Assembly (NCBI GenBank): GCA_963735955.1
Contig: CAVTND010000016.1
Location: forward strand, 186,001-250,000
Reading direction: 5' to 3'
Length of the DNA stretch: 64,000 bases
Source: CAVTND01 sp963735955
GTDB lineage: Bacteria; Pseudomonadota; Gammaproteobacteria; Burkholderiales; Burkholderiaceae_F
This document shows positions 46,301-57,723 of this stretch, one piece after another. A model generated the notes under the pieces. That model was not told where the DNA came from, made no database searches, and worked only from the letters and a program-made list of their open reading frames with translations. Position numbers and translations under genes: made by a program. How positions within the stretch are numbered: position 1 is the first letter of the stretch; every line of letters starts with the position of its first letter.

Positions 46301-46328
46301 ACGGCGCCCACGGGCGCCGTTATTTTTT
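46301..46328 (+). terminator. Rho-independent terminator after the GDSL lipoprotein gene
   Basis: The stem ACGGCGCCC/GGGCGCCGT (46301-46320) is followed by TATTTTTT. It is the clearest intrinsic terminator in the window, 17 bp after the stop. Confidence 0.85.
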
Positions 46329-46408
46329 GGACTCTCGAAGCGTGTGCAGGATCGCTGTGGCGGTGCCGGACGATGAACTTGTCGATGGCGATGTGTTGAC
46401 TCCCTGCG

Positions 46409-46957
46409 ATGATCAATATTGTTGAATACGATCCCGCCTGGCCTGAGCTCTTCGAAGCGGAGGCGGCCAGCCTGCGGGAGGTGCTTGGCGACCGAGCCCT
46501 GCGAATCGAGCACGTTGGTTCGACCGCCGTGCCTGGAGTGGCTGCAAAACCGGTCATCGACATCCAGATCTCGGTCGCGTCACTGGAGATGCTGGGTGCC
46601 TACTCGGAGCTGCTGACGCGTCTCGGCTACTGCCACGTTCCGGTCGGGACGTTCGACCTGGTCTACCCCTTCTTCCAGAAGCCGGCCGCATGGCCAAGCA
46701 CGCACCACGTTCATTTGTGCGTTCTCCATGGCGAACAAGAGCGTCGACACCTTGCCTTCCGTGACTACCTGCGCGGCAATCCGACGACGGCAGCCGAGTA
46801 TGTCGAACTCAAACGCGGTCTGGCCGCCGCCCATGATGGTGACACTCAGGAATCGCGCGAGCGCTATTCAAATTCGAAGTCCGAGTTCGTCGAGGCGGTA
46901 CTTGCGAAGGCGCTATCGCAGGGATATCCGCGTGCCAATCCGTCGGACCGACCTTGA
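46409..46957 (+). CDS. GrpB-family (UPF0157) nucleotidyltransferase-like protein
   Basis: The 182-residue protein opens INIVEYDPAWPELFEAEAAS and contains RIEHVGSTAVPGVAAKPVID, the GrpB signature with the nucleotidyltransferase-like GST and ID pair, then THHVHLCVLHGEQERRHLAF and FRDYLRGNP. The function of the family is unresolved; it is often linked with resistance or tRNA-modifying neighbours, without evidence here. It is a single gene downstream of a terminator. Confidence 0.9.
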   Translation: MINIVEYDPAWPELFEAEAASLREVLGDRALRIEHVGSTAVPGVAAKPVIDIQISVASLEMLGAYSELLTRLGYCHVPVGTFDLVYPFFQKPAAWPSTHHVHLCVLHGEQERRHLAFRDYLRGNPTTAAEYVELKRGLAAAHDGDTQESRERYSNSKSEFVEAVLAKALSQGYPRANPSDRP

Positions 46958-47204
46958 ATGCGAGGCGAAGATCTGACGAGCGACGAGCGGCGGATCGCGG
47001 ACTTCGTGTCGCGCCGGTCTGTCTGCCAACACGGGTAGCAACTTTCCTGTTTGCGAGCGGCCGTTCCCTGGCGCACCCGCTCGAATTCAGTCCTGCCGAG
47101 AGTTAAGCTTGAAATTAATGGCCCAATTGGTCGACCCGCCCTACTCTTGCGCGGCGGGCGGATCGGGGCCATCCTTCGCTCACCCTGGACCAAGGAAAAT
47201 TTCC

Positions 47205-49004
47205 ATGCAAGAAAGTGATCTGCGCAATCTGATCGAAGACGTCCGCGCTGGCCGGCTACCGCGCCGCAGCTTCATCCAGCAGATGGTTGGACTCGGCCTT
47301 TCGGCGCCGATGGCGTCGATGCTGCTGATGCACGCCGGCATCGCGCAGGCGCAGACGGCTCAAACCTACAAGCCCACCAAGCGCGGCGGCGGCGGTGTGC
47401 TCAAGGTCCTGTGGTGGCAGGGAGCGACCCTGCTGCAGCCGCACTTCGCCAACGGCACGAAGGACCAGGAAGGCTCGCGCATCTTCTATGAGTCGCTCGG
47501 AGTCTGGGACGACGAAGGCAATCTGGTGCCGATCCTCGCGGCCGAGGTCCCGACACGCGAGAACGGTGGTCTGTCGGCCGACGGCAAGAGCGTGACCTGG
47601 AAGCTGAAGAAGGGCGTGACCTGGCACGACGGCCAGCCGTTCACCGCAGACGACTGCGTCTTCACCTGGGAATATGCAAAAGACCCGGCAACGGCTGCCG
47701 TGACCACTGGCGTGTACAAGGACGTGACGGTCACGAAAGTCGATTCGCACACGATCCGGGTCACGTTCCCGAAGCCGACTCCATTCTGGGCGACGGCCTT
47801 CGTCGCCGCCGAGGGGATGATCATCCCGAAGCACGTCTTCGCGCCGTACATCGGCGCCAAGTCGCGCGAGGCGCCCGCCAATCTGAAGCCGGTGGGAACC
47901 GGACCCTACAAGTTCGTTGACTTCAAGCCGGGCGACATGGTGCGCGGCGAGATCAACACCAACTACCACATGGCCAACCGGCCGTTCTTCGATGCGATCG
48001 AGATGAAGGGCGGAGGCGATGCGACTTCGGCTGCGCGCGCCGTGCTGCAGACCGGCGAATTCGACTACGCCTGGAACCTGCAGGTCGAGGACGAAGTGCT
48101 GAAACGCCTGGAGGCCGGCGGCAAGGGCCGGGCGCTGATCGTCGACAGCGGCGACGTCGAGTTCATCCAGCTCAATACCAAGGATCCGTGGAACGAGGTC
48201 GACGGTGAACGGGCCAACGTCAAGTCGAAGCACTTCGCATTCAGCGACCCGGCGGTGCGCGAAGCAATGTCGCTGCTGGCCGACCGCAAGAGCATCCAGG
48301 ACTTCATCTACGGACGCACCGGGATTGCCACCAGCAACTTCCTGAACAACCCGCCGCGCTTCCGCTCACCGAACACGAAGCTCGAGTTCAACGTCGACAA
48401 GGCCAACCAGATCCTCGACGCCGCCGGCTGGAAGAAAGGCGCAGACGGCATCCGCGAGAAGGACGGCAAGAAGCTGAAGTTCGTCTACCAGACTTCCGTC
48501 AATTCGCTGCGCCAGAAGGAGCAGGCGGTCGTCAAGCAGAGCTGCCAGAAGGCGGGAATCGACCTCGAACTGAAGTCGGTCACCGCCAGTGTGTTCTTCT
48601 CGTCCGACGTGGCCAATCCCGACACCTACGGCAAGTTCTGGTGCGACATGCAGATGTACACGACGACGATGACGCAGCCGGATCCCGAGCGCTTCATGGA
48701 CCAGTACCTGTCGCGCGAGGTCTCGTCGAAGGCCAACAAGTGGCAGGGCCGCAATATCACGCGCTGGGTCAACGAGGAGTACGACAGGACCTACCAGGCC
48801 GCGGAATCCGAGCTCGACCCGGTCAAGCGCGCTGTCCTGTTCATTCGGCTGAACGACCTGCCGGTCAAGGACAACGTGATCATTCCGCTGATCAGTCGCC
48901 CGCGCGTGCGCGGGTCGAACTTGAAACTGGTGACGCCGCTGACGGGCTGGGACCTCGACTTTTCGCAATTGCAGAACTGGTTCCGGGAGAGCAGCGCCGG
49001 CTGA
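47205..49004 (+). CDS. Dipeptide/oligopeptide ABC transporter substrate-binding protein (first copy)
   Basis: This 599-residue periplasmic binding protein (SBP family 5) carries a Tat-like signal with an unusual 20-residue lead: PRRSFIQQMVGLGLSAPMAS, ending at GIAQAQ. Family motifs include YESLGVWDDEGNLVPILAAE, TWKLKKGVTWHDGQPFTADD, VGTGPYKFVDFKPGDMV and VREAMSLLADRKSIQDFIYG. It starts at ATG 47205. A paralogue follows 53 bp later, then permease and ATPase genes, so it delivers peptides or similar solutes to that importer. Confidence 0.92.
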   Translation: MQESDLRNLIEDVRAGRLPRRSFIQQMVGLGLSAPMASMLLMHAGIAQAQTAQTYKPTKRGGGGVLKVLWWQGATLLQPHFANGTKDQEGSRIFYESLGVWDDEGNLVPILAAEVPTRENGGLSADGKSVTWKLKKGVTWHDGQPFTADDCVFTWEYAKDPATAAVTTGVYKDVTVTKVDSHTIRVTFPKPTPFWATAFVAAEGMIIPKHVFAPYIGAKSREAPANLKPVGTGPYKFVDFKPGDMVRGEINTNYHMANRPFFDAIEMKGGGDATSAARAVLQTGEFDYAWNLQVEDEVLKRLEAGGKGRALIVDSGDVEFIQLNTKDPWNEVDGERANVKSKHFAFSDPAVREAMSLLADRKSIQDFIYGRTGIATSNFLNNPPRFRSPNTKLEFNVDKANQILDAAGWKKGADGIREKDGKKLKFVYQTSVNSLRQKEQAVVKQSCQKAGIDLELKSVTASVFFSSDVANPDTYGKFWCDMQMYTTTMTQPDPERFMDQYLSREVSSKANKWQGRNITRWVNEEYDRTYQAAESELDPVKRAVLFIRLNDLPVKDNVIIPLISRPRVRGSNLKLVTPLTGWDLDFSQLQNWFRESSAG

Positions 49005-49057
49005 CTTTGCCGATCCGCCGCAGGCAACAGGGCGCGCGTCGGAAAGTTGGCCGCCGT

Positions 49058-50837
49058 ATGACAGACGAGAACGAGCTTCGACGCTGGATAGCCTGCGTGC
49101 GGGCCGGTTCGCTCGCGCGACGCGATTTCCTGGTCCGCCTGGCCGCGCTCGGCGTGGCCGCGCCGGTCGCGAGCCTGCTGCTGGCGGAGGCCGGTATCGC
49201 GCAGCCGACATCCACCTACAAGCCGACGCGGCGCGGTGGCGGCGGCACGCTGAAGCTGCTGTTCTGGCAGGGGCCGACGCTGCTGAACCCGCATTTCGCC
49301 AACAGCATCAAGGATCAGGCGGGATCGCGGCCCTTCTATGAGTCGCTCGGCGCGATTCGATGCCGACGGCCAGGTGGCACCGATTCTTGCGGCAGAGATT
49401 CCGAGTGCCCGCAACGGCGGGATCGCCGCGGACGGGCGATCGACCACCTGGAAGCTGAAACGGGGCGTGACCTGGCACGACGGCAAGCCGTTCACCGCCG
49501 ACGACGTGATCTTCAACTGGCGCTTTGCGACCGATCCGGCCACCGCGGCGTTCACCGGCGGCGTCTACGAAAACGTCAAGGCCATCGAGAAGATCGACGC
49601 GCACACAGTGCGAATCGTCTTCGAGAAGCCCACACCCGTCTGGACGCGCACCTCAAACCAGCAGCTGATCCCGCAGCATCTGTTCGCACCCTACCTCGGC
49701 GCCAAATCGCGCGAGTCACCGAACAACCTGAAGCCCGTCGGCACCGGCCCCTATCTTTTCACTGAGTTCAAACCGGGCGACATCGTCAAGGGTCAGCTCA
49801 ACCCGAACTACCACGGGCCGAACCGGCCGCATTTCGACGCCATCGAGATCAAGGGCGGGGGCGACGCGGCATCCGCGGCGCGGGCCGTCCTGCAGACCGG
49901 CGAATTCGACTATGCGTGGAACCTGCAGATCGACGACGAGGTGCTGAAACGCATGGAGGGCAACGGCAAGGGCCGTGTCGTGATCAGCTGGGGCGGCGAC
50001 ACCGAGATGATCTGGCTGAACATGACCGACCCGTCCGTCGAAGTGGATGGCGAGCGCGCCAGCCCGAAGTCCCGCCACCCGATTCTCTCGGACCCCGCCG
50101 TTCGCGAGGCGCTGGCGCTCCTGCTGGACCGCAAGGCCGTACAGGAATTCGTCTACGGACGCACCGGTCTGGCTACGGCGAACGTGCTCAACAACCCACG
50201 GCAGTTCAACAGTCCGAACACGAAGAACGAATCCAGCCTGGACAAGGCCAACGCGCTGCTCGATGGCGCGGGCTGGAAGCGTGGCGACAATGGTGTTCGC
50301 GAAAAGGGCGGGCGCAAGCTCAGCTTCCTGTTCCAGAGCTCGACCAACGCGGTGCGCCAGAAGGTGCAGGCCGTCTACAAGCAGGCCTGCGGCAAGGCCG
50401 GCGTCGAGATCGAAATGAAGGCCGTCACGCCAGCCGTTTACTTCTCATCCGACGTCGGCAATCCCGACACCGCCGGCAAGTTCTGGGCAGACCTGCAGAT
50501 GTACACGTTCACCCGACTGCCGGATCCGGACCGCTTCATGCAGCTGTGGGTCTCATGGGAGGTTTCGAGGAAAGCCAACAAGTGGCTTGGACTGAACACC
50601 GGGCGCTGGGCGAACGCCGAGTACGACACCCTGTTCAAGGCGCAGCAGGTCGAGCTCGACCCGGTGAAGCGCGCGGCGCTGCTGATCCGCATGAACGACC
50701 TCGTCTGCAACGACCGGGCGATGATCCCGGTGGTGTGCCGACCTGTGGTCGACGGCCTGACCCGCAGTCTTGCGGCACCGCTGTCTGCCTGGGACAACCC
50801 GCTCGCCGGCCTGCACGACTGGTACCGCGAGAGCTGA
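49058..50837 (+). CDS. Dipeptide/oligopeptide ABC transporter substrate-binding protein (second copy, frameshifted here)
   Basis: This is a close paralogue of the preceding gene, with the same layout: LRRWIACVRAGSLARRDFLV then a hydrophobic signal ending GIAQ. It continues YKPTRRGGGGTLKLLFWQGP and, after one extra A at 49355 in CGCGATTCG, FDADGQVAPILAAEIPSARN, TWKLKRGVTWHDGKPFTADD and VGTGPYLFTEFKPGDIV. Corrected length is about 592 residues. The two copies may widen substrate range for one permease. Confidence 0.9.
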
Positions 50838-50840
50838 CGC

Positions 50841-51803
50841 TTGGGCCCCTACCTCCTGCGCCGCCTGCTGATCGCGATGCCCAGCCTGCTGGGCATCAGC
50901 GTCGTGCTGTTCACCGTCCTGGCGCTGGCGCCGGGCGATCCGTTCGGCGAGCTGGCGCTGAACCCGAATGTGCCGGCCGAGGTGCGCTGAGCAGCTGCGC
51001 GCAGAGCTTCGGTCTCGACGACCCGGTCTGGCAGCGCTACTTCCGCTGGCTGGCGGCGATGCTGCAGGGCGACTGGGGCTTCTCGTTCATCAGCCGCGTC
51101 GACGTCGACGCCCTGATCCTGCAGCGCGTGCCGGTGACGCTGGCCGTGATCGGCGCGTCGCAGCTGCTGGCGCTGACTGATCGCGCTGCCGGTGGGCATC
51201 ATGTCCGCCGTGCGGCCGTATTCCTGGTTCGACCGCATTGCCAGCACGCTGGCCTTCATCGGCTTCTCGTTGCCGACCTTCTTCACCGGCCTGCTGCTGA
51301 TCCTGCTGTTCTCGATCACGCTCGACTGGCTGCCCTTCGTCTATCGCGCCGACATCGTCGGCAGCGGCTGGCCATGGTGGAAGGCGCACATCCTGCAGGC
51401 GATCATGCCGGTGACGGTGCTGGGCCTGTTCCAGGGCGCGAGCTGGACGCGCTACGTGCGCTCGGCCGCGCTCGACGTGATACGACTCGACTACGTCACC
51501 ACCGCGCGCAGCAAGGGCCTGCCCGAGCGCGTGGTGATCATGAAGCACGTGGTGCGCAACGCGCTGATCCCGGTGGTGACGCTGGTGGCGCTGCAGATGC
51601 CGGCGGTGTTCGGCGGCGCCATCGTCACCGAGCAGATCTTCCGCATCCCCGGCATCGGCTCTCTGCTGATCGACGCCATCCTGCGCAACGACACGCCGGT
51701 GATCATGGCGGTGACCTTCGTCTTCAGCTGCCTCGTGATCCTCTTCAACCTGATCGCAGACCTGCTCTATGGCTGGCTCGACCCCCGCATCAGCTATCGA
51801 TAG
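50841..51803 (+). CDS. ABC peptide transporter permease, DppB/OppB type (three frameshifts here)
   Basis: TTG 50841 opens LGPYLLRRLLIAMPSLLGIS, the DppB N-terminus, and APGDPFGELALNP. Three single extra bases (near 50988, 51004 and 51176) split it. The joined product contains SFGLDDPVWQRYFRWLAAML, GDWGFSFISR, the helix IALPVGIMSAVRPYSWFDR, and the permease loop DYVTTARSKGLPERVVIMKH (the EAA-type ATPase contact). It ends LLYGWLDPRISYR. Corrected length is about 319 residues, normal for DppB. Confidence 0.9.
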
Positions 51804-51813
51804 CGCCGCTGTC

Positions 51814-52705
51814 ATGCGGCCGCGCTCCGCCACCTCGCCCTGGCACGAGGCCTGGCGGCGCTTCCGCCGCCACAAGATGGCGGTGGCCAGCCTCGTCGTG
51901 CTGGCACTGATGGTGACGCGCGGTGGTGTTCGGGCCGCTGCTGTGGAACGTGGCGATCAACGACATCGACTTCAGCGCGCGCCTGACCAGGCCGTCGTTC
52001 AAGCACCCGATGGGCACCGACGATCTCGGCCAGGACATACTCGCGCGCATGCTGTACGGCGGCCGCATCTCGATCGCCGTGGGCCTGGCGGCGATGACGA
52101 TGGCGATCTTCGTCGGCGTGCTGATCGGCGCCATCGCCGGCATCTCGCGCGGCTGGGTCGACACCGCGCTGATGTGGCTCACCGATCTGTTCCTGTCGCT
52201 GCCGCAGCTGCCGCTGCTGCTGCTGCTGATCTACCTGTTCCGCGACGCGCTGAAGGCCGCGTTCGGCACCGAGGTGGGCGTGTTCATGCTCATCGTGCTG
52301 GTGATCGGCGGCTTCCGCTGGATGCCGGTCGCGCGGCTGGTGCGGGCGCAGTTCTTCAGCCTGCGCGAGAAGGAATTCGTCGAGGCCGCGCGCGCACTCG
52401 GCGCCAGCGTGCCGCGCCAGGTCGTGCGCCACATCCTGCCCAACTCGCTGGGGCCGGTGATCGTGGCCGGCACCATCGACGTGGCGGCGGCGATCATCGC
52501 CGAGAGCACGCTTTCGTTTCTGGGCCTGGGCTTCCCGCCCGACATCCCCACCTGGGGCCGCATCCTGTTCGACAGCAAGGACTACCTCGACATCGCGCCG
52601 CACTGGGCGCTGTTCCCGGGTCTCGGCGATCTTCCTCACCGTGCTGACGATCAACTTCGTCGGCGACGGTCTGCGCGACGCACTCGATCCGCGCAAGGTG
52701 ATGTG

Positions 52706-52706
<1 letters not shown>
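51814..52706 (+). CDS. ABC peptide transporter permease, DppC/OppC type (two frameshifts here)
   Basis: ATG 51814 gives SPWHEAWRRFRRHKMAVASL, the OppC N-terminus; 51769 is an earlier in-frame ATG. After an extra base near 51918 it continues VVFGPLLWNVAINDIDFSAR, MGTDDLGQDILARMLYGGRI and the EAA loop EKEFVEAARALGASVPRQVV. After another extra G near 52625 it ends IFLTVLTINFVGDGLRDALD and PRKVM. Corrected length is about 296 residues. Its stop overlaps the next ATG (TGATG). Confidence 0.9.
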
Positions 52707-53687
<981 letters not shown>

Positions 53688-53691
<4 letters not shown>

Positions 53692-54663
53692 CGGAACCGC
53701 TGCTGAGGGTCAAGAACCTGGTCAAGCATTTCCCGCTCAAGGGCGGGCTGTTCGGTCGCGAGATCGACCGCGTGCACGCGGTCGACGGCGTGAGCTTCGA
53801 ACTTGCTGCGGGCGAGACGCTCGGCGTGGTGGGCGAGTCGGGCTGCGGCAAGAGCACCACCGGCCGCTGCATCCTGCGGCTGATCGAGCCCACCGCGGGC
53901 GAAGTGTGGTTCGAGAGCAGGAACGTCATCGCCGCAGGCAAGGAAGAACTGCGCGCGCTGGCGCGCGACATGCAGATCATCTTTCAGGACCCGTACGCCA
54001 GCCTCAACCCGCGGATGACGGTGGGTGCCATCGTCGGAGAGGCGCTGACCATTCACAAGCTGACCAGAACCGCGCGCGAATACGAAGACCGCATCGTGCA
54101 ACTGCTCGAGACCGTCGGACTGTCCGCCGATCACATGCGGCGGTACCCGCACGAGTTTTCCGGGGGCCAGCGCCAACGGATCGGCATCGCGCGTGCGCTG
54201 GCGGTGAGCCCCAGGCTCGTGGTCTGCGACGAAGCGGTGTCGGCGCTCGACGTGTCGATCCAGGCGCAGGTCATCAATCTGCTCGAAGACCTGCAGGCCA
54301 AGTTCAGCCTGACCTACATCTTCATCGCGCACGACCTTTCTGTGGTCGAGCACATCAGCGACCGCGTGGCGGTGATGTACCTCGGCCGCATCGTCGAGAT
54401 CGCGCTGGCGCGCGACCTCTACACCAGTCCGCTGCACCCGTACACCGAGGCGCTGCTGTCGGCGGTGCCGATTCCGGACCCGAAGGTCAAGCGCAAGCGC
54501 ATCATGCTGCAGGGCGACGTGCCCAGCCCGATCCACCCGCCATCTGGCTGTCCGTTCCACACCCGCTGTCCCGATTCGCCAGTTGCCACTGTGCGCGAGC
54601 GAGGTGCCGGCCCTGAAACGCAGCAGCGACGGGCACTGGGTGGCGTGTCACCTGCGCGGCTAG
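53688..54663 (+). CDS. ABC peptide transporter ATPase, DppF/OppF type (frameshifted at 3' end here)
   Basis: The partner ATPase has Walker A GVVGESGCGKSTTGRCILR, Q-loop IIFQDPYASLNPRMTVG, signature EFSGGQRQRIGIARALAV, Walker B LVVCDEAVSALDVSIQ and the switch IAHDLSVVEHISDRVAVMYL. One extra C in the CCC at 54570-54572 breaks the tail; corrected it reads CPFHTRCPIRQLPLCASEVP and ends HWVACHLRG at TAG 54663. Corrected length is about 324 residues. It completes the A-A'-B-C-D-F operon. Confidence 0.9.
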
Positions 54664-54701
54664 CGGATCGCGCGCTTGGCCACTACGTCAGGGAGCAGTC
54701 C

Positions 54702-55277
54702 ATGTATCCGAACAACGGCAACGCCAACTCAGAACCGTCACTACGAATTCGAGCGGCGTACGGCCTCGTTGCATCGCTCGTCGTCACGATCGCGGGGTGC
54801 AGCCCCGCGCCCCAGGTTTCACCGGCGGCTGAAGTCGGGTCCGAATGGCGCGAGTTCGAGGGCACCTGGACCGCCGCCGGCAATCGCCAGGTGATTGCGC
54901 TGGGAAGCGAGAGAAGAGTCTCGGTCGCGATCCTCCGCGGATCGCTGCTGCTTTCCGGGCCGGAGCGTCCAGCCCTCGGCGTGGGTGCCGAAGCGGTGGT
55001 CTTCAACGACAGCGCAACCGGGATGATCGGGCGCGCGGTGTGGACCGACGATCGCGGCGATCAGGCGTGGAGCGAACTGCGCGGCCAGGGCACGGCGACC
55101 GGCAACCGAATCGCCGGCACATTCATCGGCGGCACGGGGCGCTTCACGGGCATCACGGGTGACTACGCGTTCGCGTGGCGATTCGTGCTCGAGACGGAGG
55201 ACGGTACCGTGCAGGGCCAGTCACTCGGCCTGAAGGGCCGGGTGAAGGGTGGACAGACCGCGGGAGGCCGCCAATGA
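54702..55277 (+). CDS. Putative lipoprotein with predicted beta-barrel fold
   Basis: ATG 54702 gives 191 residues. A hydrophobic segment ending VTIAGCSPAP is a likely lipobox. The mature part is beta-rich with repeated short motifs, WTAAGNRQVIALGSERRV, GQGTATGNRIAGTFIGGTGR and FTGITGDYAFAWRF. The GTGRFTGITG pattern recalls allene-oxide-cyclase/dirigent-like barrels; this is a resemblance, not an assignment. It overlaps the downstream transporter start (ATGA), so the two are coupled. Confidence 0.75.
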   Translation: MYPNNGNANSEPSLRIRAAYGLVASLVVTIAGCSPAPQVSPAAEVGSEWREFEGTWTAAGNRQVIALGSERRVSVAILRGSLLLSGPERPALGVGAEAVVFNDSATGMIGRAVWTDDRGDQAWSELRGQGTATGNRIAGTFIGGTGRFTGITGDYAFAWRFVLETEDGTVQGQSLGLKGRVKGGQTAGGRQ

Positions 55278-56677
55278 TTTTCGAAGCGCGGATGCTTCCG
55301 CGGCGCATCCTGCCGTTTGCGATCGCGATCGGCATCTGGCTGGTCCCGGTGCCTGCCGGCCTGACGGCGCCCGCATGGCATCTCTTCGCAATCTTCGTCG
55401 CCTCTATCGCCGCGGTGCTCGTGGGCGCGTTCCCGCTGCTGACGTCTACGATGATCGCAGTTGCCGCGGTTGTGCTGACAGGCACCATCTCGGCGGCCAA
55501 GGCCTTTGGCGGCTTTGCGAACCCCAGCGTGCTGCTCGTCGTCATCGCATTCCTCGTTGCACAGGCGGTCGTGAAGTCGGGGCTTGGGCGTCGCATCAGC
55601 CTGTTCATGGTGAGCCGCTTTGGCGGCTCGTCACTCGGGCTTGCATACAGCATCGTTCTGACCGACGCGGCGATTGCGCCGGCCTTCCCGAGCAACACCG
55701 CGCGCGGCGGCGTACTGTTTCCGATCGTGCTGTCGGTCGCGCAGGGGTCCGGCTCGACGCCGGACGATCCGGAGGGACGCAGGCTCGGCGGCTACCTGAT
55801 GTTCTGTGCGATGGCAAGCCTCGCAGTGTCGTCGGCCTTGTGGATGACAGCGACGTCCGCCAATCCGATCGGCATTCAGGTGGTCAAGGAATTCGGGCTG
55901 CAGATCGGGTTCGGGAAGTGGCTGCTGGTAGCCTGCGTGCCGGCGCTGGTGTCGATCGTGGCGCTGCCGCTCGTGATTGCAAAGCTTTATCCGCCGCGCG
56001 TCGGCCGCACGCCGGAAGCCCCGGTGGCGGCGCGCAAGGCGCTCGGCGAATTGGGCCGTCTCACGCGTGACGAGTGGATCACCGCCGTTGTGTTTCTCGT
56101 GATGGTGGCCGGCTGGGTCTTCGCGGACGCGCTGCAGCTCAACGTGACGAGCATCGCCTTCGCCGGACTCGGCGTGCTGCTCGCCGCGCGCGTGCTCACG
56201 ATGGCGGACATCGCAACGCAGGGGGACACCCTCTCGACGTTTCTCTGGCTCGCCGCGCTCTTCGCCCTAAGCGGACAACTGAATGAACTCGGCTTCATGG
56301 GCTACGCGGGGCAGCGGCTCGCCGAGCAGCTCGGAGGGATGTCGTGGCCGATGACGTACGTCCTACTCGTCGTCATCTACGTCGCCATCCACTACATGTT
56401 TGTCAGCCAGTCGTCGCAGGTGCTTGCACTCCTCGGCGTGTTTCTTGACGTCGGAATCCGCGGCGGCGTGCCCGCGCCTCTTATGGCGTTCGCACTGCTC
56501 TTCGCAAGCAGCTATTTCTCGGTGATCACGCCGCAGGGCGGCAGTCAGAACGTGATCTTCGTCGGCGCGGGGTATCTTACACAGCGGGAGCTGTATCTTC
56601 TCGGTCTGGCGGTCACGCTGTTCTTCATGTTCGTCTTTCTTACTATTGGGTCGGCGTGGATCATGCTTGTCGCCTGA
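55274..56677 (+). CDS. DASS/SLC13-family anion symporter (CitT-like)
   Basis: This 467-residue protein has about 11-12 transmembrane segments. It shows the family's repeated SNT-type motif TDAAIAPAFPSNTARGGVLF in the first half and FSVITPQGGSQNVIFVGAGY in the second, both at re-entrant hairpins that bind Na+ and dicarboxylate. WMTATSANPIG lies between them. It resembles the 2-oxoglutarate/malate and citrate group; the substrate is not determined. It is coupled to the lipoprotein gene upstream. Confidence 0.9.
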   Translation: MIFEARMLPRRILPFAIAIGIWLVPVPAGLTAPAWHLFAIFVASIAAVLVGAFPLLTSTMIAVAAVVLTGTISAAKAFGGFANPSVLLVVIAFLVAQAVVKSGLGRRISLFMVSRFGGSSLGLAYSIVLTDAAIAPAFPSNTARGGVLFPIVLSVAQGSGSTPDDPEGRRLGGYLMFCAMASLAVSSALWMTATSANPIGIQVVKEFGLQIGFGKWLLVACVPALVSIVALPLVIAKLYPPRVGRTPEAPVAARKALGELGRLTRDEWITAVVFLVMVAGWVFADALQLNVTSIAFAGLGVLLAARVLTMADIATQGDTLSTFLWLAALFALSGQLNELGFMGYAGQRLAEQLGGMSWPMTYVLLVVIYVAIHYMFVSQSSQVLALLGVFLDVGIRGGVPAPLMAFALLFASSYFSVITPQGGSQNVIFVGAGYLTQRELYLLGLAVTLFFMFVFLTIGSAWIMLVA

Positions 56678-56868
56678 TCGTTTGCTATCGGGAAGTACCG
56701 AGTCCGCCTACTCGTCGCGAATCCGACCAATCGCTACTCGATCGGCGATCCCGACGCTCGTCGAAGTGAAATGACTAATCGGTGTCATCACCGGTTTAGC
56801 CAAACGAGGCAACCTGGCGCAAGTCTAGGCAAGGTGGACAATATCAACCCACCGTATTGATGGCGCGG

Positions 56869-56891
56869 GTGGCCGCGCGCCGCGCGGCCAC
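56869..56891 (+). promoter_or_regulatory. Perfect GC-rich palindrome in the leader of the Ala-rich protein gene
   Basis: GTGGCCGCGCG and CGCGCGGCCAC flank a single C. The hairpin ends 32 bp before the ATG at 56924 and lacks a T-run. It may be a leader hairpin or a Rho-type terminator for the upstream unit. Confidence 0.35.
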
Positions 56892-56923
56892 TACTTTGTT
56901 CCAATCACTCTTGGAGAGTCACC

Positions 56924-57238
56924 ATGTCAGAGCTATGGGAGAAGGCCAAACAGATGGCAAAGGATGCCAGCGTCGTATTGTCTGATGCTGGAAAGGCTGC
57001 GGCCGATTCGACGGCTGAGGTCACGGACAAAGCCGCCGCTGCGGCCAGTGCAGCTTGGGAATCGACCAAGGAAGCGGCCAGCGCAGCGGCGGATGGAGCG
57101 GCGAAGCTGGCCGACAGCGCCACCAAGGCCACAAGCGACGCGGCGGACAAGACGGCCGCGGTCGCGAGCGATGCGGTTGAAGCCACCAAGACTGCTACGA
57201 CGGAAACCGTCGAGGCTGCGAAGAAGGGACTTGCCTAG
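56924..57238 (+). CDS. Ala/Lys-rich amphipathic helical repeat protein (LEA/CsbD-like)
   Basis: This 104-residue protein has no hydrophobic core and about half its residues are Ala, Lys, Asp or Thr. It repeats 11-residue-like units of the form AAxxTxxKAxx, for example STAEVTDKAAAAASAAWEST and KLADSATKATSDAADKTAAV. This periodicity is typical of late-embryogenesis-abundant and apolipoprotein-like helices that fold on membranes or on drying. GGAGAG precedes the ATG. No enzyme function is expected; it heads a run of small envelope or stress genes. Confidence 0.8.
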   Translation: MSELWEKAKQMAKDASVVLSDAGKAAADSTAEVTDKAAAAASAAWESTKEAASAAADGAAKLADSATKATSDAADKTAAVASDAVEATKTATTETVEAAKKGLA

Positions 57239-57319
57239 TTTGGTAGGGACCGAAATGGACGTCGGCGCCTGGCCGACAAAAGTCAATGCTGGAAGTACGG
57301 GTCGTCACGGAGGGATCTC

Positions 57320-57589
57320 ATGAACTTCATCATTTGGCTTGTCGTCGGCGGCATCATCGGTTGGATCGCCAGCATGATCATGAAGACCGACGCACAGCAA
57401 GGTGTGCTTCTCAACATCATCGTCGGGATCGTGGGTTCAATGCTCGGCGGTTGGTTGATCTCACCAATCATCGGCGCGGGAACTGTCAACCAGGGTGACT
57501 TCAGTATTGGCGGGCTGATCGTCTCGCTGATCGGCGCCATCATCTTGCTGGCGATCGTCAACCTGTTCCGGCGCGGCAAAGCTCGCTAG
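57320..57589 (+). CDS. GlsB/YeaQ/YmgE-family stress-response membrane protein
   Basis: The 89-residue protein has three hydrophobic helices rich in Gly. It shows the family pattern IIWLVVGGIIGWIASMIMKT, GVLLNIIVGIVGSMLGGWL and GGLIVSLIGAIILLAIVNLF. These 'transglycosylase-associated' proteins are induced by stress in many bacteria but have no known enzymatic role. GGAGGG lies before the ATG. It is followed by a hairpin (57609-57632). Confidence 0.92.
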   Translation: MNFIIWLVVGGIIGWIASMIMKTDAQQGVLLNIIVGIVGSMLGGWLISPIIGAGTVNQGDFSIGGLIVSLIGAIILLAIVNLFRRGKAR

Positions 57590-57608
57590 GTCGCGCGGAT
57601 TCGTAGCC

Positions 57609-57632
57609 ACGGGCGCGGGGCGCTGCGCCCGT
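57609..57632 (+). terminator. Hairpin after the GlsB-type gene
   Basis: ACGGGCGC (57609-57616) pairs with GCGCCCGT (57625-57632) across 8 bases, 20 bp after the stop. No T-run follows, so it is a weak terminator candidate. Confidence 0.35.
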
Positions 57633-57723
57633 AGAGCCGATCTTCATCGCCCGAAGCTCTTCACCCCTAACTCTTGGGGCGTCACGCATTTCAGCAACAC
57701 ACCATTAGCAGCGGAGATACATC

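Noticed and set aside
49916..51910. Plus-strand open frame of 664 codons spanning the second binding protein and oppB
   Set aside because: Only a short piece (SFGLDDPVWQRYF onward) is real, as the middle of frameshifted oppB; the rest is out of frame.
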